A DNA stretch of 64,000 bases from Pseudalkalibacillus hwajinpoensis (GCF_039851965.1 NZ_CP156674.1:1488001-1552000), one strand, 5' to 3'; shown: positions 21,770-31,511, numbered from the stretch's first letter. Numbers and translations are program-made. The notes: generated by a model from the sequence alone, not told the origin.

Positions 21770-22945
21770 CTAAGCATAACTTGTATCTATTTTTGATTTC
21801 TTTCTATCAAAGTAAATATAAATAACAAGAGCCACACATCCAACTAGAGACATATACCCCATGGTCGTGTATAACATGGCTCCGGAAGCTTTTTCAAAAA
21901 GCATTCCTCCAAACAGAGAGCCTAAAATACCTGATACTCCAAAAAAGACTGAAATGAACAGTAAATGTCCTGTTGCCTGCAAGTTCTCTGGGACCAGTTT
22001 GGTTACGTACTGGAATGCCGTTACGTAAAACACACCAAACGTTACACCGTGCAATACCTGCATTAGAATTGCAGCAACTGGCCCTCCCGCATATGCTAGC
22101 ACAATCCAACGAACCGAATATAGTAAACCAGCAATCAGTATAAACGTTATTTCATTAAATCGTTTATACCAATACTGACTTGTGGCAAAAATAACCGCTT
22201 CACTGGCAACAGCCACAAACCAGGCGAGACCAATCTGAGATTCGTTTCCCCCAAGCTCCGTTAAATATATACCAATGAAACTATCATTTGCTCTGTGCGG
22301 AATTGTAAGGAACATAATCGTACCGAGAAAGAATAAAAACCTTGGATTCTTTCCGATTTTCACAGCATCCAGAACTGTTATCGGTTTATTTACACTCTTT
22401 ACATCTGACACTTTTGTTGCGGTAAGAAAAGCAATGGTGATCATGAGAAGGAAGGGCACGAGAATTAGCCCTATGCCTGCAAAGGAAAAATATTGTCCTA
22501 CCAGCAGAGTGGAGACTGCAAAACCAATGGATCCCCACGTGCGAATACTTCCGAAATTCTTATTAACACTTGCAGCCGTCTTAACAGCAAGGCTGTCTCC
22601 AAGAGCGCCCGTCGGAGACATGAAGATATAGAAAAAGGCAGCTGATAGTAGAATGAACATGTAACTATCGTTTGTCAGAAGAAAAATACTTATAACAAAA
22701 ACACCTACCAGTGTAATTAATAGGATTCTTTTAATCGTGCCATATTTATCACTCATGTAGCCCCAAAAGGGCTGTGCTAGAATGGCTGCAAGCGGACCGA
22801 TGGCAAGAATGGAACCTATTTTGCTCTCGGACATCCCAGCATGCTGAAAGTAAACAGGCATAAAACTAATGATAATTGTATTAGCTCCATGGAAAAAGAA
22901 CAGGAATAAACTGAGGTAAAAGACGGAGTCTCTTTTCGTTATCAA
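21770..22945 (-). CDS. Major facilitator superfamily transporter
   Basis: 391 residues from TTG 22945 (ITKRDSVFYLSLFLFFFHG), which has GGAGGG seven bases upstream; the longer frame to 23041 adds a non-membrane extension without a ribosome site. Twelve membrane helices are apparent. The signature loop between helices 2 and 3 is PFWGYMSDKYGTIKR, and the second half carries GVTFGVFYVTAFQYVTKLVP. It resembles the MFS_1_like/nucleoside-sugar symporter group (YwbF-like). Substrate unknown; no linked catabolic genes. Confidence 0.8.
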   Translation of the reverse strand: MITKRDSVFYLSLFLFFFHGANTIIISFMPVYFQHAGMSESKIGSILAIGPLAAILAQPFWGYMSDKYGTIKRILLITLVGVFVISIFLLTNDSYMFILLSAAFFYIFMSPTGALGDSLAVKTAASVNKNFGSIRTWGSIGFAVSTLLVGQYFSFAGIGLILVPFLLMITIAFLTATKVSDVKSVNKPITVLDAVKIGKNPRFLFFLGTIMFLTIPHRANDSFIGIYLTELGGNESQIGLAWFVAVASEAVIFATSQYWYKRFNEITFILIAGLLYSVRWIVLAYAGGPVAAILMQVLHGVTFGVFYVTAFQYVTKLVPENLQATGHLLFISVFFGVSGILGSLFGGMLFEKASGAMLYTTMGYMSLVGCVALVIYIYFDRKKSKIDTSYA

Positions 22946-23198
22946 ACGATCGTCCCTCCATATGAAATAACAGTTTAATAAGTTCAAAAACACTTCTCCT
23001 AACTTTATAGCATACTGAATAAGATTGCAATGTTCTTCCATCTGAAGATTTAGCTAGAGAAAGAAATGCAGCGACTCTCTCATTCGCCATTATGTTACAC
23101 TCTTTTACTTTTAACGCACATTTTTAAAAGGGTATATGCATATCCTGTAGAAATATCCAATTAGTGCTATTTTAAAAAGCAGATTATGGGGGATTTCT

Positions 23199-24266
23199 AT
23201 GGAAAAGGGAAGCAAGTTAGCTACTACTTATTTAGACTTAATTTTTCACCATATTTCCGATCTCATTTTCTTCATTAAAGTGGTCGATGTGCATCATTAT
23301 GAGATTGAAGCAGTTAATGAAGCCTATTTAGCAAACTATGGAACTTCAAAAGAATCGATATCGGGGAGGCGAATTGAAGATTTTCTAGGCGTTGATCAGG
23401 GAATGCAAGCGATTAGACGGTTTCAAGAGGTTATTATTCGAAAAGAAACCATCCATTTTGAAGAAGGGTATACCTTTCCTAAACAGGGTTACAGAGTCTT
23501 TGAAATCACCCTTGTTCCCATGATAGAAGGTAGTTCTGTATCAAGATTAATTGGAGCAGCCCGGGACATAACTGAGAAACGAATAAACGAGGAACATATG
23601 ATTCATTCGGAAAAACTATCCGTTGTTGGTCAGCTTGCTGCCGGCATCGCGCATGAACTTAGAAATCCTCTTACCTCTTTGAAAGGATTTCTTAAGCTCA
23701 TCCACGTTAAAAACACCGATCAAGATATCGAACGATACATTCAAGTGATGGATTCAGAATTCCATCGAATTGAACAAATCATCGATGAGTTTTTGATTCT
23801 TGCGAAACCTCAAAAAACAAATTTTAGCAGTCATGGAATTGATCACATTCTTGATGAGGTAATTGAACTTCTTAATGGCCAGGCGAATATGAAATCGATC
23901 GTCTTAAAGAAAGATTATCCTGCAACGCTACCAAATGTGTATTGTGAAAGTAATCAGATTAAACAGGTATTCATCAACTTAATAAAGAATGCTATGGAAG
24001 CGATTACTGAGGATGGAGAAATTACTGTTATAGCTGAAGAGGTAGAGGACATGTTGCGTATTAAAATCAAAGACAATGGAATAGGAATACCTCATGAAGA
24101 ATTGAATAAGCTGGGCTCTCCTTTTTATACGACAAAGGAAAGCGGAACAGGCCTAGGGCTGTCTATTTGTAAACAAATCATCGATCGACATCAAGGTGAG
24201 TTTTGCATCAAGAGTAAGGAAGGCGAAGGTACAGAAGTGACGATTACATTACCTAAAGCCGTTTAA
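23199..24266 (+). CDS. PAS-domain sensor histidine kinase (orphan, sporulation-kinase-like)
   Basis: 355 residues, soluble. An N-terminal PAS domain (about 12-130, ending with the PAC-like LIGAARDITEKR) leads into HisKA with the phosphorylated His in GIAHELRNPLTSLKGFLKLI, then an ATPase domain with NLIKNAMEAI (N box), DNGIGIP (G1) and TGLGLSICKQI (G2). No response regulator is adjacent. The H-box matches the Bacillus KinA-E type that feeds the Spo0 phosphorelay, so a role in the sporulation decision is plausible but not shown. Confidence 0.85.
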   Translation: MEKGSKLATTYLDLIFHHISDLIFFIKVVDVHHYEIEAVNEAYLANYGTSKESISGRRIEDFLGVDQGMQAIRRFQEVIIRKETIHFEEGYTFPKQGYRVFEITLVPMIEGSSVSRLIGAARDITEKRINEEHMIHSEKLSVVGQLAAGIAHELRNPLTSLKGFLKLIHVKNTDQDIERYIQVMDSEFHRIEQIIDEFLILAKPQKTNFSSHGIDHILDEVIELLNGQANMKSIVLKKDYPATLPNVYCESNQIKQVFINLIKNAMEAITEDGEITVIAEEVEDMLRIKIKDNGIGIPHEELNKLGSPFYTTKESGTGLGLSICKQIIDRHQGEFCIKSKEGEGTEVTITLPKAV

Positions 24267-24294
24267 GATATCCCCCTTAGAAGGGGGAATCTTC

Positions 24295-25161
24295 CTAAAT
24301 GCTAGTTGTTTTCTGGCCATTGAGCCATCCGTTAACTGAAAGGATTACATCCTCTGGATTTTGCCAGTGCAGAACATGGCCGGCCTGTGGAACTGCTTGA
24401 ATGCGGCAATCACCTTTTAAATTCATTCTAAGGAGATCCGTTGCATTAAGTCTGATTCGCTCTTCTTCTTCTGGAAGCGTTGCTCGTAGTAGATACACTG
24501 GAGCATGGATTTCACTCAGGATATCACGGAATGGTTCTGTATAGAGCGCTTTCATTATAGCTCTCACCGTTCCTTCATCCGACCTCATCTTTACCCGATT
24601 TCCATCCTGAATCATATCAGCATGAACCATGCATTTAATACCCTCGCTCCACCTTCCAATTTCACCTTTCTTTTTTTCCTCGTATTCTTCTATTCGATTA
24701 AACTGATTTTCAGTTACCCAATTCGTCACTCTCTCAAGATGTGTTTGAAGTGTTGTTGAACCGTCAGAAGGCTGAACATATCCACCATCTATCATCACAA
24801 TACCTTTTACTTTGTGATGATAGTGATTTGTATAATGAAGGGCCAATGCCGCTCCCCACGAATGACCAATTAATAGAAACGGCCTATTACTAATAGAAGA
24901 AACTACCTTATCAAGCCAGGCAGACAAAATAGTAAACCCATAGTCTTCTTCTTTAGCAAAAGGGGCGGTCTGCCCATGACCTGGTAAATCAAAGGCAATG
25001 ATATGATAATTCTTCTCTAATTCCTCAGCCATTTCGATAAACCCCAGAGCATTATTGGTTAAACCATGCAGACAGATAATCAGTTGCCTATCAGGTGCTC
25101 CCCACTTCACCCCATGTATCCACTGGCCATCCAATTCAAAATTAAATTCCCTCATTGTCAT
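24295..25161 (-). CDS. Alpha/beta hydrolase
   Basis: 288 residues with the alpha/beta hydrolase fold: oxyanion HGLTNN, nucleophile elbow GHSWGAA (Ser), catalytic Asp in APVYLLRAT or the preceding strand, and late catalytic His in PQAGHVLHWQNPE. Esterase, lipase or C-C hydrolase activities all occur in this superfamily, so the substrate is undetermined. Convergent with the histidine kinase gene, 28 bases apart. Confidence 0.8.
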   Translation of the reverse strand: MTMREFNFELDGQWIHGVKWGAPDRQLIICLHGLTNNALGFIEMAEELEKNYHIIAFDLPGHGQTAPFAKEEDYGFTILSAWLDKVVSSISNRPFLLIGHSWGAALALHYTNHYHHKVKGIVMIDGGYVQPSDGSTTLQTHLERVTNWVTENQFNRIEEYEEKKKGEIGRWSEGIKCMVHADMIQDGNRVKMRSDEGTVRAIMKALYTEPFRDILSEIHAPVYLLRATLPEEEERIRLNATDLLRMNLKGDCRIQAVPQAGHVLHWQNPEDVILSVNGWLNGQKTTSI

Positions 25162-25322
25162 CCTTCCTTTCTATTGATCCTACTAATTTACTAATTCGAC
25201 TGGCAGGATTCATTCCCTTTTTCTAGAAAAGAAAGCATATAAAGTGAAACTTCCATTAGAGGGGATTTTCACTGCCCGTTAAGGGTGGGATAGAAGAGTC
25301 CACATTCATCAGGAGGGGTAAG

Positions 25323-25841
25323 ATGGAAATAAGAATTGCCAATCTAAACGATGCCGCTGCAATTGCTGAGGTTCATGTGAATAGCTGGAAAACGACGTAC
25401 CAGAGCCTGGTGTCTGAGGTTTTTTTGAATAATCTTGATGTGCAAGTACGCGAAGCACGCTGGCGAAAAAGTATGGAAGAAGGGAACAAGATCTTCGTTG
25501 CCGTTAATGAGCAAAACCGTATTGTCGGATTTGCGAATGGAGGAGAGAACAGAAGTAAGAAATATCATTATGATGGAGAGCTGTATGCCATTTATATATT
25601 AGAAGAAGCGCAGGGAATGGGTGCTGGCAAACACTTGATTTGCCACGTTGCTGAACAGCTCAAGAAAGACGGTTTTCACTCGATGGTTGTATGGGTATTA
25701 AATGGTAATCCTGCCTCACAATTCTATCAACATTTTAATCCTATCCGCGTCGCCGAAGAAGAAACTATGATTGGTGGTAAAGTACTCCGTGAGACCGCAT
25801 TCGGTTGGGAGGATTTAACCTCGCTCTTAACCTACTGCTAA
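25323..25841 (+). CDS. GNAT-family N-acetyltransferase
   Basis: 172 residues, with AGGAGGGG before ATG 25323. The acetyl-CoA-binding core is AIYILEEAQGMGAGKHLICH (motif A, Q-x-x-G-x-G/A), and GENRSKKYHYDGELY precedes it. Acceptor substrate unknown. Single-gene unit convergent with the mtn operon. Confidence 0.82.
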   Translation: MEIRIANLNDAAAIAEVHVNSWKTTYQSLVSEVFLNNLDVQVREARWRKSMEEGNKIFVAVNEQNRIVGFANGGENRSKKYHYDGELYAIYILEEAQGMGAGKHLICHVAEQLKKDGFHSMVVWVLNGNPASQFYQHFNPIRVAEEETMIGGKVLRETAFGWEDLTSLLTYC

Positions 25842-25852
25842 ATGTAAGAGAA

Positions 25853-25876
25853 AAAGCCGCGAATGATCGCGGCTCT
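25853..25876. terminator. Bidirectional terminator, mtnD side
   Basis: AGCCGCGA-ATGA-TCGCGGCT (25855-25874); on the minus strand it is followed by TTTTTC, ending the mtnWXBD operon; the plus side serves the acetyltransferase gene. Confidence 0.85.
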
Positions 25877-25879
25877 AAC

Positions 25880-26419
25880 TTATTGCACACTTTCTTTTTC
25901 TTCATAAGGATGGGCAACCCAGCCTGATGGATCGATGAAAAGGCGAACAGCGACAACCTGGCGATCATCCATTAAAGTAAAGAAATGTGGGGTATCAACA
26001 GGAACGGAAATCACATCCCCTGGGTCGAGCTCCACATCAAAATAGCCTGTTTCGCCATGACCTTTGATCACAAAAATACCATGCCCTGCTGTAATCGCTC
26101 GCACTTCATCTTCCGTATGAACATGTACTTGTTCAAATTTCTTCAAGAGGTTCTCGATGTCAGGAGTTTGTTCAGAAAGTGCCACTACGTCCCAACTACC
26201 GTATCCATTACGCTCAGCAAGTGATCGAATCTCGGGATCAAAAACGGCAAGGATTTCATCTTTTTGCTCATCTGTCACGTGACAATTCCCTTTTAACTCT
26301 TCAGGTAATTTCGCTACAACCCAGTGTTCATACAATACCCCTTCTTCTTTTAAAAAAGCACTTACCTTCTCATTTCCCTCAATCACTTCATTTGTATTTC
26401 TCACTTTAATAACCGCCAT
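25880..26419 (-). CDS. mtnD: Acireductone dioxygenase
   Basis: 179 residues. It oxidises the acireductone of the methionine salvage pathway to 2-keto-4-methylthiobutyrate and formate (Fe2+ form). The cupin metal ligands are visible in VHTEDEVRAITAGHG, where His, Glu and similar residues bind the metal, and in VDTPHFFTLMDDRQVVAVRLF. Last gene of mtnWXBD. Confidence 0.92.
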   Translation of the reverse strand: MAVIKVRNTNEVIEGNEKVSAFLKEEGVLYEHWVVAKLPEELKGNCHVTDEQKDEILAVFDPEIRSLAERNGYGSWDVVALSEQTPDIENLLKKFEQVHVHTEDEVRAITAGHGIFVIKGHGETGYFDVELDPGDVISVPVDTPHFFTLMDDRQVVAVRLFIDPSGWVAHPYEEKESVQ

Positions 26420-26442
26420 TATTTATTCCTCCTTGAAGTAGA

Positions 26443-27060
26443 TTAATTTACAACTGTCTGGAAACTTTTCAATTTCAGCTGATAACGAAATAGAAATTCA
26501 AACGCTTCAAGATACTTTTTAGCTTCAAAACCAGTTTTTGCCCAAACCGTAATGCCATGATTTCTCATTAAAACAGCTTTTGTTTTATGCGTTATTACAT
26601 TCTTAACATCTTCAGCAAGCACTGAAAGATCAGCGGAATTTTCTATAATAGGGATCCTGATCTCAGCATCCTGCTCCCAGAGCCCAAACGCTTTAATTAG
26701 TTCATGGCCCTGAAAACTAACTTCGCCTTCTCTTGCATAAAGCTCTGAAATCACATTGTTGTCTACTGTGTGCACATGAAGACAGCAGCCTGCATCTGTT
26801 TGTTTGTAAATTTCCTTATGAATAAGCGTTTCGGCTGACGGCTTGAGATGGGTTTTCTCTACTGGTTTCCCGTCTCCTTCGACAAGAAGAAAGTCCTCCG
26901 CTGTGCGCTTTCGCTTGTCTTTTCCACTTGCTGTAACAAGAAATTGAAGCGGATCATCATTCACCTTGATCGATAGGTTCCCGCTCGTTCCTGGAAACCA
27001 ATCTCTTTCTGCCAAATCGTCTTTAATATCAGCTAGTTCTTCCCAGCGTTCCTGCAACAT
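26443..27060 (-). CDS. mtnB: Methylthioribulose-1-phosphate dehydratase
   Basis: 205 residues, class II aldolase/adducin fold. It dehydrates methylthioribulose 1-phosphate to 2,3-diketo-5-methylthiopentyl 1-phosphate. Landmarks are WFPGTSGNLSI, the zinc-binding CCLHVHTVDNN with its two His, and MRNHGITVWAKT with the third His. The start overlaps the 3' end of mtnX by 32 bases, and GGGGAGCC precedes ATG 27060. Confidence 0.92.
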   Translation of the reverse strand: MLQERWEELADIKDDLAERDWFPGTSGNLSIKVNDDPLQFLVTASGKDKRKRTAEDFLLVEGDGKPVEKTHLKPSAETLIHKEIYKQTDAGCCLHVHTVDNNVISELYAREGEVSFQGHELIKAFGLWEQDAEIRIPIIENSADLSVLAEDVKNVITHKTKAVLMRNHGITVWAKTGFEAKKYLEAFEFLFRYQLKLKSFQTVVN

Positions 27061-27718
27061 GGCTCCCCGCCCTTTCTTCTTTCACATGCTGAATAATATC
27101 GAAAAACGTTTCAAATGGGACAGCAGGAATAGAAAGTTCTGCACACTTCTCGTACAAATAATCTCTCGCATACACTCTGTCAGCTAACTTGGATGCTTCT
27201 AAATCCGTAATAGAATCACCAATAACAATCCGTTCAAACTCATCACCAAAACGGTTCAATATACTAGGCTTACAGCAACCGCAGTCATTCTGACAGTCAT
27301 CTTCACAGCGGTTCGGCCAGGTAATCGTAATGGTCTCGCTTGAAAAATCACTACCGTTACAAAAGATGTGACCCTCTGGAATATCAAACGGGGCGAGAAG
27401 TGGATAGACAAAAAAGTCAATCCCACCACTTACGATGTATAAATCAATCCCCTCCTGTTTCGTGTACGCAACAAATTCTTCAAATCCAGGTCTGATTTCT
27501 GTCGTCTTTAACAAGTAATTAAGTAGCTCATCATGCAGGGTTGAGGGGATTAAGCTAAACATCGCCCCTACTCCTTCTCTGATCGAGAGCGTTTGATCAA
27601 GGACTTGATCCTTGATCTGTTCCCATTCATCTGGTGCAAACTTCTTCATCAGTGAAATGATGTTATCGCCGTTCGTGACCGTGCCATCAAAATCACAAAA
27701 AATCACTTGCTTTTTCAT
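27029..27718 (-). CDS. mtnX: 2-hydroxy-3-keto-5-methylthiopentenyl-1-phosphate phosphatase
   Basis: 229 residues from ATG 27718 (MKKQVIFCDFDGTVTNGD), overlapping the mtnW stop by four bases; the longer frame begins inside mtnW. HAD-superfamily motifs: DFDGTVT with the nucleophile Asp, VSGGIDFFVYP, and VIGDSITDLEASKLAD. The Cys-rich insert CEDDCQNDCGCCKP is typical of MtnX. It removes the phosphate before the dioxygenase step. Confidence 0.92.
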   Translation of the reverse strand: MKKQVIFCDFDGTVTNGDNIISLMKKFAPDEWEQIKDQVLDQTLSIREGVGAMFSLIPSTLHDELLNYLLKTTEIRPGFEEFVAYTKQEGIDLYIVSGGIDFFVYPLLAPFDIPEGHIFCNGSDFSSETITITWPNRCEDDCQNDCGCCKPSILNRFGDEFERIVIGDSITDLEASKLADRVYARDYLYEKCAELSIPAVPFETFFDIIQHVKEERAGSHVAGTLGRTS

Positions 27719-28914
27719 CGTACCGCCTCCGCCATTCCCCATTTCGTAAGAGCTGCCTTTAACTCTTCGCTCTCTTCTGCAGCATCTTCAAGAGACTTAT
27801 CAGATAAAACGGCGTGAACTGCATCTCGAAATGCCTTTCCACCTGCCCATGCTCCACCAGGATGACCATGAATGCCACCACCGGCATTGATAACGCTGTT
27901 TATTCCAAAATCTTTTATTAGCAATGGTACTAAACCCGGATGAATGCCTGCTGATGGGACCGGGAAGGTTTCTCGCAATGATGATGTTTCAGTTAGAGCT
28001 GTCGCCGTAGCGAGCGCTTCTTTTCGTTCGAGAGCAACACTTCCGTAAGGCGATGGAAATAATGAAAAATCTGCACCTGCTATTCTAAGTAATTTACCAA
28101 GTAACAATGAATAACTGAGTCCATATGAACTGGAGCCTGCAATTGCTCCGGAAAAGGAAGGGTGGGCCATTATTGGCACGGTTATTCCAGGATCTTCAGC
28201 AAGTGACTCCAGCGAGTCTAATCCGTATGTAAAAACATTGAACAATAATGCATCAGCTCCAAGTTCAATGGCTCGCTTAGCCTTATCTTTCAGACCGAAC
28301 GTTCTCCCAGTTAAATTAACGGCATAGCGTGTGCGCTTACCTGTCTCTTCTGCCGTTTCATCCAGAACCTTTTTCATGGCAGGGACGCGTTCTTCAAGTG
28401 GTGTTAAATCATTTTCAAATAAAATTTCATCATCCTTAACAAAATCTACTCCGCCAAGCGCCTGCTGCTTCATTTGTAGAACCAGCTCATCAAGCGGCTT
28501 TCCAATAACCCCTTTGAAGATGCTCATTAATAGGGGGCGATCCCTCACGCCAGTTAGCTTTCTAATGCCGCCAATTCCGTAGGATGGACCCGGAAAGTGT
28601 CTAAGAAGATCTTCTGAAAAAACCAGATCAATGAGCTTAATTTCACCATCTAGAGACAATTTTCCGAACACTGTTGTCAGTATGGCTGGAAGATCCGGAC
28701 TAAAGTTAAGCGCAGGGTAAGAAATAACAATAATGCCATCTCCATCCTTCTCTCCGACTCGAACTACTTCTCCTTTATGCTTTATAAGCTGTTCTTTCTC
28801 AAGCTGAGGCAAATCGGTCCACGTTCCGATCGTCAGTCCCAGCGCTATCGATTCTGCACGCTGTGATAAATTCTTATCGCCTTTTACAAGATACGTGGCA
28901 ATTACATTTCCCAT
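27715..28914 (-). CDS. mtnW: 2,3-diketo-5-methylthiopentyl-1-phosphate enolase (RuBisCO-like protein)
   Basis: 399 residues from ATG 28914 (MGNVIATYLVKGDKN), with AAAGGG upstream; the frame up to 28968 runs into the leader. It belongs to the RuBisCO-like protein family (type IV) and enolises the diketone intermediate. GGVDFVKDDEILFEN is the equivalent of the RuBisCO metal/carbamate loop, and NAGGGIHGHPGGAWAGG is a phosphate-binding loop. First gene of the operon, controlled by the SAM-I riboswitch at 29018-29127. Confidence 0.93.
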   Translation of the reverse strand: MGNVIATYLVKGDKNLSQRAESIALGLTIGTWTDLPQLEKEQLIKHKGEVVRVGEKDGDGIIVISYPALNFSPDLPAILTTVFGKLSLDGEIKLIDLVFSEDLLRHFPGPSYGIGGIRKLTGVRDRPLLMSIFKGVIGKPLDELVLQMKQQALGGVDFVKDDEILFENDLTPLEERVPAMKKVLDETAEETGKRTRYAVNLTGRTFGLKDKAKRAIELGADALLFNVFTYGLDSLESLAEDPGITVPIMAHPSFSGAIAGSSSYGLSYSLLLGKLLRIAGADFSLFPSPYGSVALERKEALATATALTETSSLRETFPVPSAGIHPGLVPLLIKDFGINSVINAGGGIHGHPGGAWAGGKAFRDAVHAVLSDKSLEDAAEESEELKAALTKWGMAEAVR

Positions 28915-28969
28915 GTTGGTCATCCCTTTCGCTCGATCAACCGTAATTGCTTGCTGATTTATTCGCATA

Positions 28970-28999
28970 CAAAAAGGCCCCTTCCTGAGGAAGAGGCCT
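28970..28999 (-). terminator. SAM riboswitch terminator before mtnW
   Basis: AGGCCTCTTCCTC and GAGGAAG-GGGCCT pair, followed by TTTTTG on the minus strand, between the SAM aptamer and mtnW. Confidence 0.85.
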
Positions 29000-29017
29000 G
29001 AATCATTATGCTCCTCC

Positions 29018-29127
29018 TCTTATCTTCCAGCTTTTGCTGCCGAGAATTAGCACCGTGTTTTCAAGTAAACTTGAAAATCGGTTGCCGGGCTTCACAGGGC
29101 TCGTCCCTCCACCTCTCTGGATAAGAG
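29018..29127 (-). ncRNA. SAM-I riboswitch (S box) controlling mtnWXBD
   Basis: Minus strand: CTCTTATC-AGAGAGGTGGAGGGA, GCCCTGTGAAGCCCGGCAACC, ACGGTGCTAATTC, closing with GATAAGAG. These are the invariant S-box elements in order. High SAM should stop transcription of the salvage operon. Confidence 0.95.
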
Positions 29128-29205
29128 TATTGCTATTAGATTAATTGATTCGAATTATGCCAGACTCACTAAAAACTGTCAATCCCTTTTTTGATTTTTC
29201 TGAAT

Positions 29206-30384
29206 TCAAAAAAGTTCGAGCCTTTTTATTCGTTCCACGGCTTCCTTAAGCCTTTCTTCCGACGTAAGCAGTCCTACGCGTACATACCCTTCACCATATT
29301 CTCCAAAGCCATTTCCAGGTGCTACCACAATTTGCGCATGCTCAAGAAGATAATCGGCAAATTCTTCTGAAGTAAAAGAATCGGGTACTTTTAACCAGGA
29401 AAAAAAGGAGCCTGCAGGCGCTTTCACATTCCAGCCAATATCGTGCAATCCTTTAATCAGTACATTACGACGAGATTCATACGTGTCGCGCTGCTCTCTT
29501 ACACAAGATTGAGAACCTAGTAACGCCTCTGCAGCTGCCTCTTGAACAGCACTAAACAAACTAACATAAAAGTGATCCTGTAATAGGTTAATGCTTTCAA
29601 CAACAGATGGATTTCCGACTGCGAAGCCTACGCGCCATCCAGCCATATTGTATGTCTTCGAAAGCGTATAAATTTCAATGCCTACATCCTTCGCTCCTTC
29701 TGTTTCTAGAAAACTCACTGGCCTTTTTCCATCGAACCCAATAGCACCATAAGCGAAATCGTGTACAACACAAATGTCATGTCGGTTCGCGAATGCAACA
29801 GTTTCATCGAAAAAGGCATCTGTCGCCTGTGCGGCTGTCGGATTGTTTGGGTAATTCAAGAACATAAGTTTTGCTTTTTCAAGTGCTTCCTCAGGAATCC
29901 CTTCATAATCCGGTAGAAAATCATGCTGCTCTTGTAACGGCATCATGTGCATATCTGCTTCCGCCATCGCTACTCCCGACCAGTAATCAGGATAGCCTGG
30001 ATCAGGAACCAATGCCAGATCACCTTTATTTAACAAACATTGGCTAACCTCAACAAGACCAGCTTTCCCCCCGAATAGTACAGCCACTTCTTTTTCAGGA
30101 TCAAGATCGACCCCGAACTCACGCTTATAGAAATCAGCTGCAGCCTTTTTCAAAAAAGGCTGTCCACGAAAGGGTGGATATTTGTGATAAGCGGGCTTTT
30201 CAGCAGCTTTTTGTAGTGATTCGATAATATGCTGAGGAGTTGGCTGATCCGGGTTCCCCTGACCAAGGTTAATAATGTCATACCCCGCTTCAACATAATG
30301 ATTTACCTTCCCGGCAAGCTTTGCAAAAAATTGTTCTGGTAGCCGCTTAAGTGCTTCTGATGGTTCAAAGTGTTTCAAAGTCAA
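29206..30384 (-). CDS. mtnE: Methionine salvage aminotransferase
   Basis: 392 residues, class I PLP aminotransferase. The PLP lysine is in YTLSKTYNMAGWRVGFA; NYPNNPTAAQAT and VVHDFAYGAIGFDG hold the other cofactor residues, and RVGLLTSEERL the substrate-binding Arg. It lies within the mtn cluster between mtnW and mtnU, matching B. subtilis mtnE (ykrV), which transaminates 2-keto-4-methylthiobutyrate to methionine. It has its own unit: about 80 bases separate it from the SAM riboswitch of mtnW. Confidence 0.85.
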   Translation of the reverse strand: MTLKHFEPSEALKRLPEQFFAKLAGKVNHYVEAGYDIINLGQGNPDQPTPQHIIESLQKAAEKPAYHKYPPFRGQPFLKKAAADFYKREFGVDLDPEKEVAVLFGGKAGLVEVSQCLLNKGDLALVPDPGYPDYWSGVAMAEADMHMMPLQEQHDFLPDYEGIPEEALEKAKLMFLNYPNNPTAAQATDAFFDETVAFANRHDICVVHDFAYGAIGFDGKRPVSFLETEGAKDVGIEIYTLSKTYNMAGWRVGFAVGNPSVVESINLLQDHFYVSLFSAVQEAAAEALLGSQSCVREQRDTYESRRNVLIKGLHDIGWNVKAPAGSFFSWLKVPDSFTSEEFADYLLEHAQIVVAPGNGFGEYGEGYVRVGLLTSEERLKEAVERIKRLELF

Positions 30385-30486
30385 TCACATCCTGTTAAAA
30401 TTTTCGTGAAATTCTAGTAAGTTATGTTATCTTGGATACACAATCATGTAAAGTAAATTTTCTAAAAGCTTGAGGAGGAAGATTCA

Positions 30487-31281
30487 ATGAAAAAGCTTAC
30501 CCTGTTGCAATTTGATATTGCTTTTGGTGATCCTGAAAAGAATTTCGAGAAGGTTGAACAGCTCGTTTCTGAAGCTGCGAGTCAACAGCCAGATATTATC
30601 GTGTTGCCTGAATTATGGTCTACTGGCTACGATTTATCAAGACTTGATGAAATTGGCGACGTTGACGCAACGAAATCAATTAAATTTCTTTCGAATCTCG
30701 CAAACAAACATTCCGTTAGTATTGTTGGTGGCTCTATCGCAAAACGTCATGAGAAAGAGGTTACCAATACGATGCTTGTCTTTGATCGAGATGGTCAGCT
30801 TGTGCACGAATATAGTAAAGCTCACCTTTTTAGACTGATGAACGAAGAAAAGTATCTTGTTTCAGGAAATACGAAAAGTCACTTCACACTTGAAAACCTT
30901 CCATGTGCTGGATTCATCTGTTATGATATTCGCTTTCCAGAGTGGCTTCACCTTCATGCCGTTGAAGGTGCGCAGGTTCTATTCGTTCCTGCAGAATGGC
31001 CAGAACAGCGAACAGACCACTGGCGCGCGCTGTTAATTAGCCGTGCCATTGAAAATCAGTGTTACGTTATCGCCTGTAATCGAGTTGGTTCAGATCCAGA
31101 CAATGTATTTGGCGGTCATTCCCTCATCATCGATCCATGGGGAACTGTACTAGCTGAAGGAGGAACGGAAGAAACCATTTTAGTGGGATCGATTGATGAA
31201 AAAGAAATATCTTCAATTCGGACTCGAATTCCCGTATTTGAAGATCGCCGCCCGGATATTTATAACGAATTTTCGAAATAA
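30487..31281 (+). CDS. mtnU: Carbon-nitrogen hydrolase of the methionine salvage cluster
   Basis: 264 residues of the nitrilase superfamily. The catalytic triad Glu (VLPELWSTGYD), Lys (YSKAHLF) and Cys (GFICYDIRFPEW) is present. MtnU-type proteins act as omega-amidases on 2-oxoglutaramate or 2-oxosuccinamate, which fits with MtnE using glutamine as amino donor. It is divergent from mtnE with about 100 bases between them, and AGGAGGAAG precedes ATG 30487. Confidence 0.85.
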   Translation: MKKLTLLQFDIAFGDPEKNFEKVEQLVSEAASQQPDIIVLPELWSTGYDLSRLDEIGDVDATKSIKFLSNLANKHSVSIVGGSIAKRHEKEVTNTMLVFDRDGQLVHEYSKAHLFRLMNEEKYLVSGNTKSHFTLENLPCAGFICYDIRFPEWLHLHAVEGAQVLFVPAEWPEQRTDHWRALLISRAIENQCYVIACNRVGSDPDNVFGGHSLIIDPWGTVLAEGGTEETILVGSIDEKEISSIRTRIPVFEDRRPDIYNEFSK

Positions 31282-31283
31282 TG

Positions 31284-31313
31284 TTGACAACCCTTGGGAA
31301 TTCTCTGTAAGAT
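31284..31313 (+). promoter_or_regulatory. SigA promoter of the mtnKA-transporter operon
   Basis: TTGACA (31284-31289), 18-base spacer, TAAGAT (31308-31313), about 40 bases before the SAM aptamer. Confidence 0.8.
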
Positions 31314-31351
31314 ACATCTCAAGCACAAAAAATTATAAAATTCATAACTTT

Positions 31352-31489
31352 CTCTTATCAAGAGCAGGCTGAGGGATTTGGCCCTATGACGCCCAGCAAC
31401 CGACCTTCTATTTTGATCAATTCGCTTTACTGATCTGAATGGCACGGTGCTACTTCCAACAGAATGATTTTTGTTCTGGAAGATAAGAG
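31352..31489 (+). ncRNA. SAM-I riboswitch (S box) controlling mtnKA and the ABC genes
   Basis: CTCTTATC-AAGAGCAGGCTGAGGGA, GCCCTATGACGCCCAGCAACC, CACGGTGCTACTTCC and the closing GATAAGAG are the S-box signature. P3 or P4 is longer than in the mtnW leader, giving 138 bases. It shows that kinase, isomerase and probably transport genes answer to SAM. Confidence 0.95.
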
Positions 31490-31511
31490 CTACGAAGCTT
31501 CTATGTCTTCT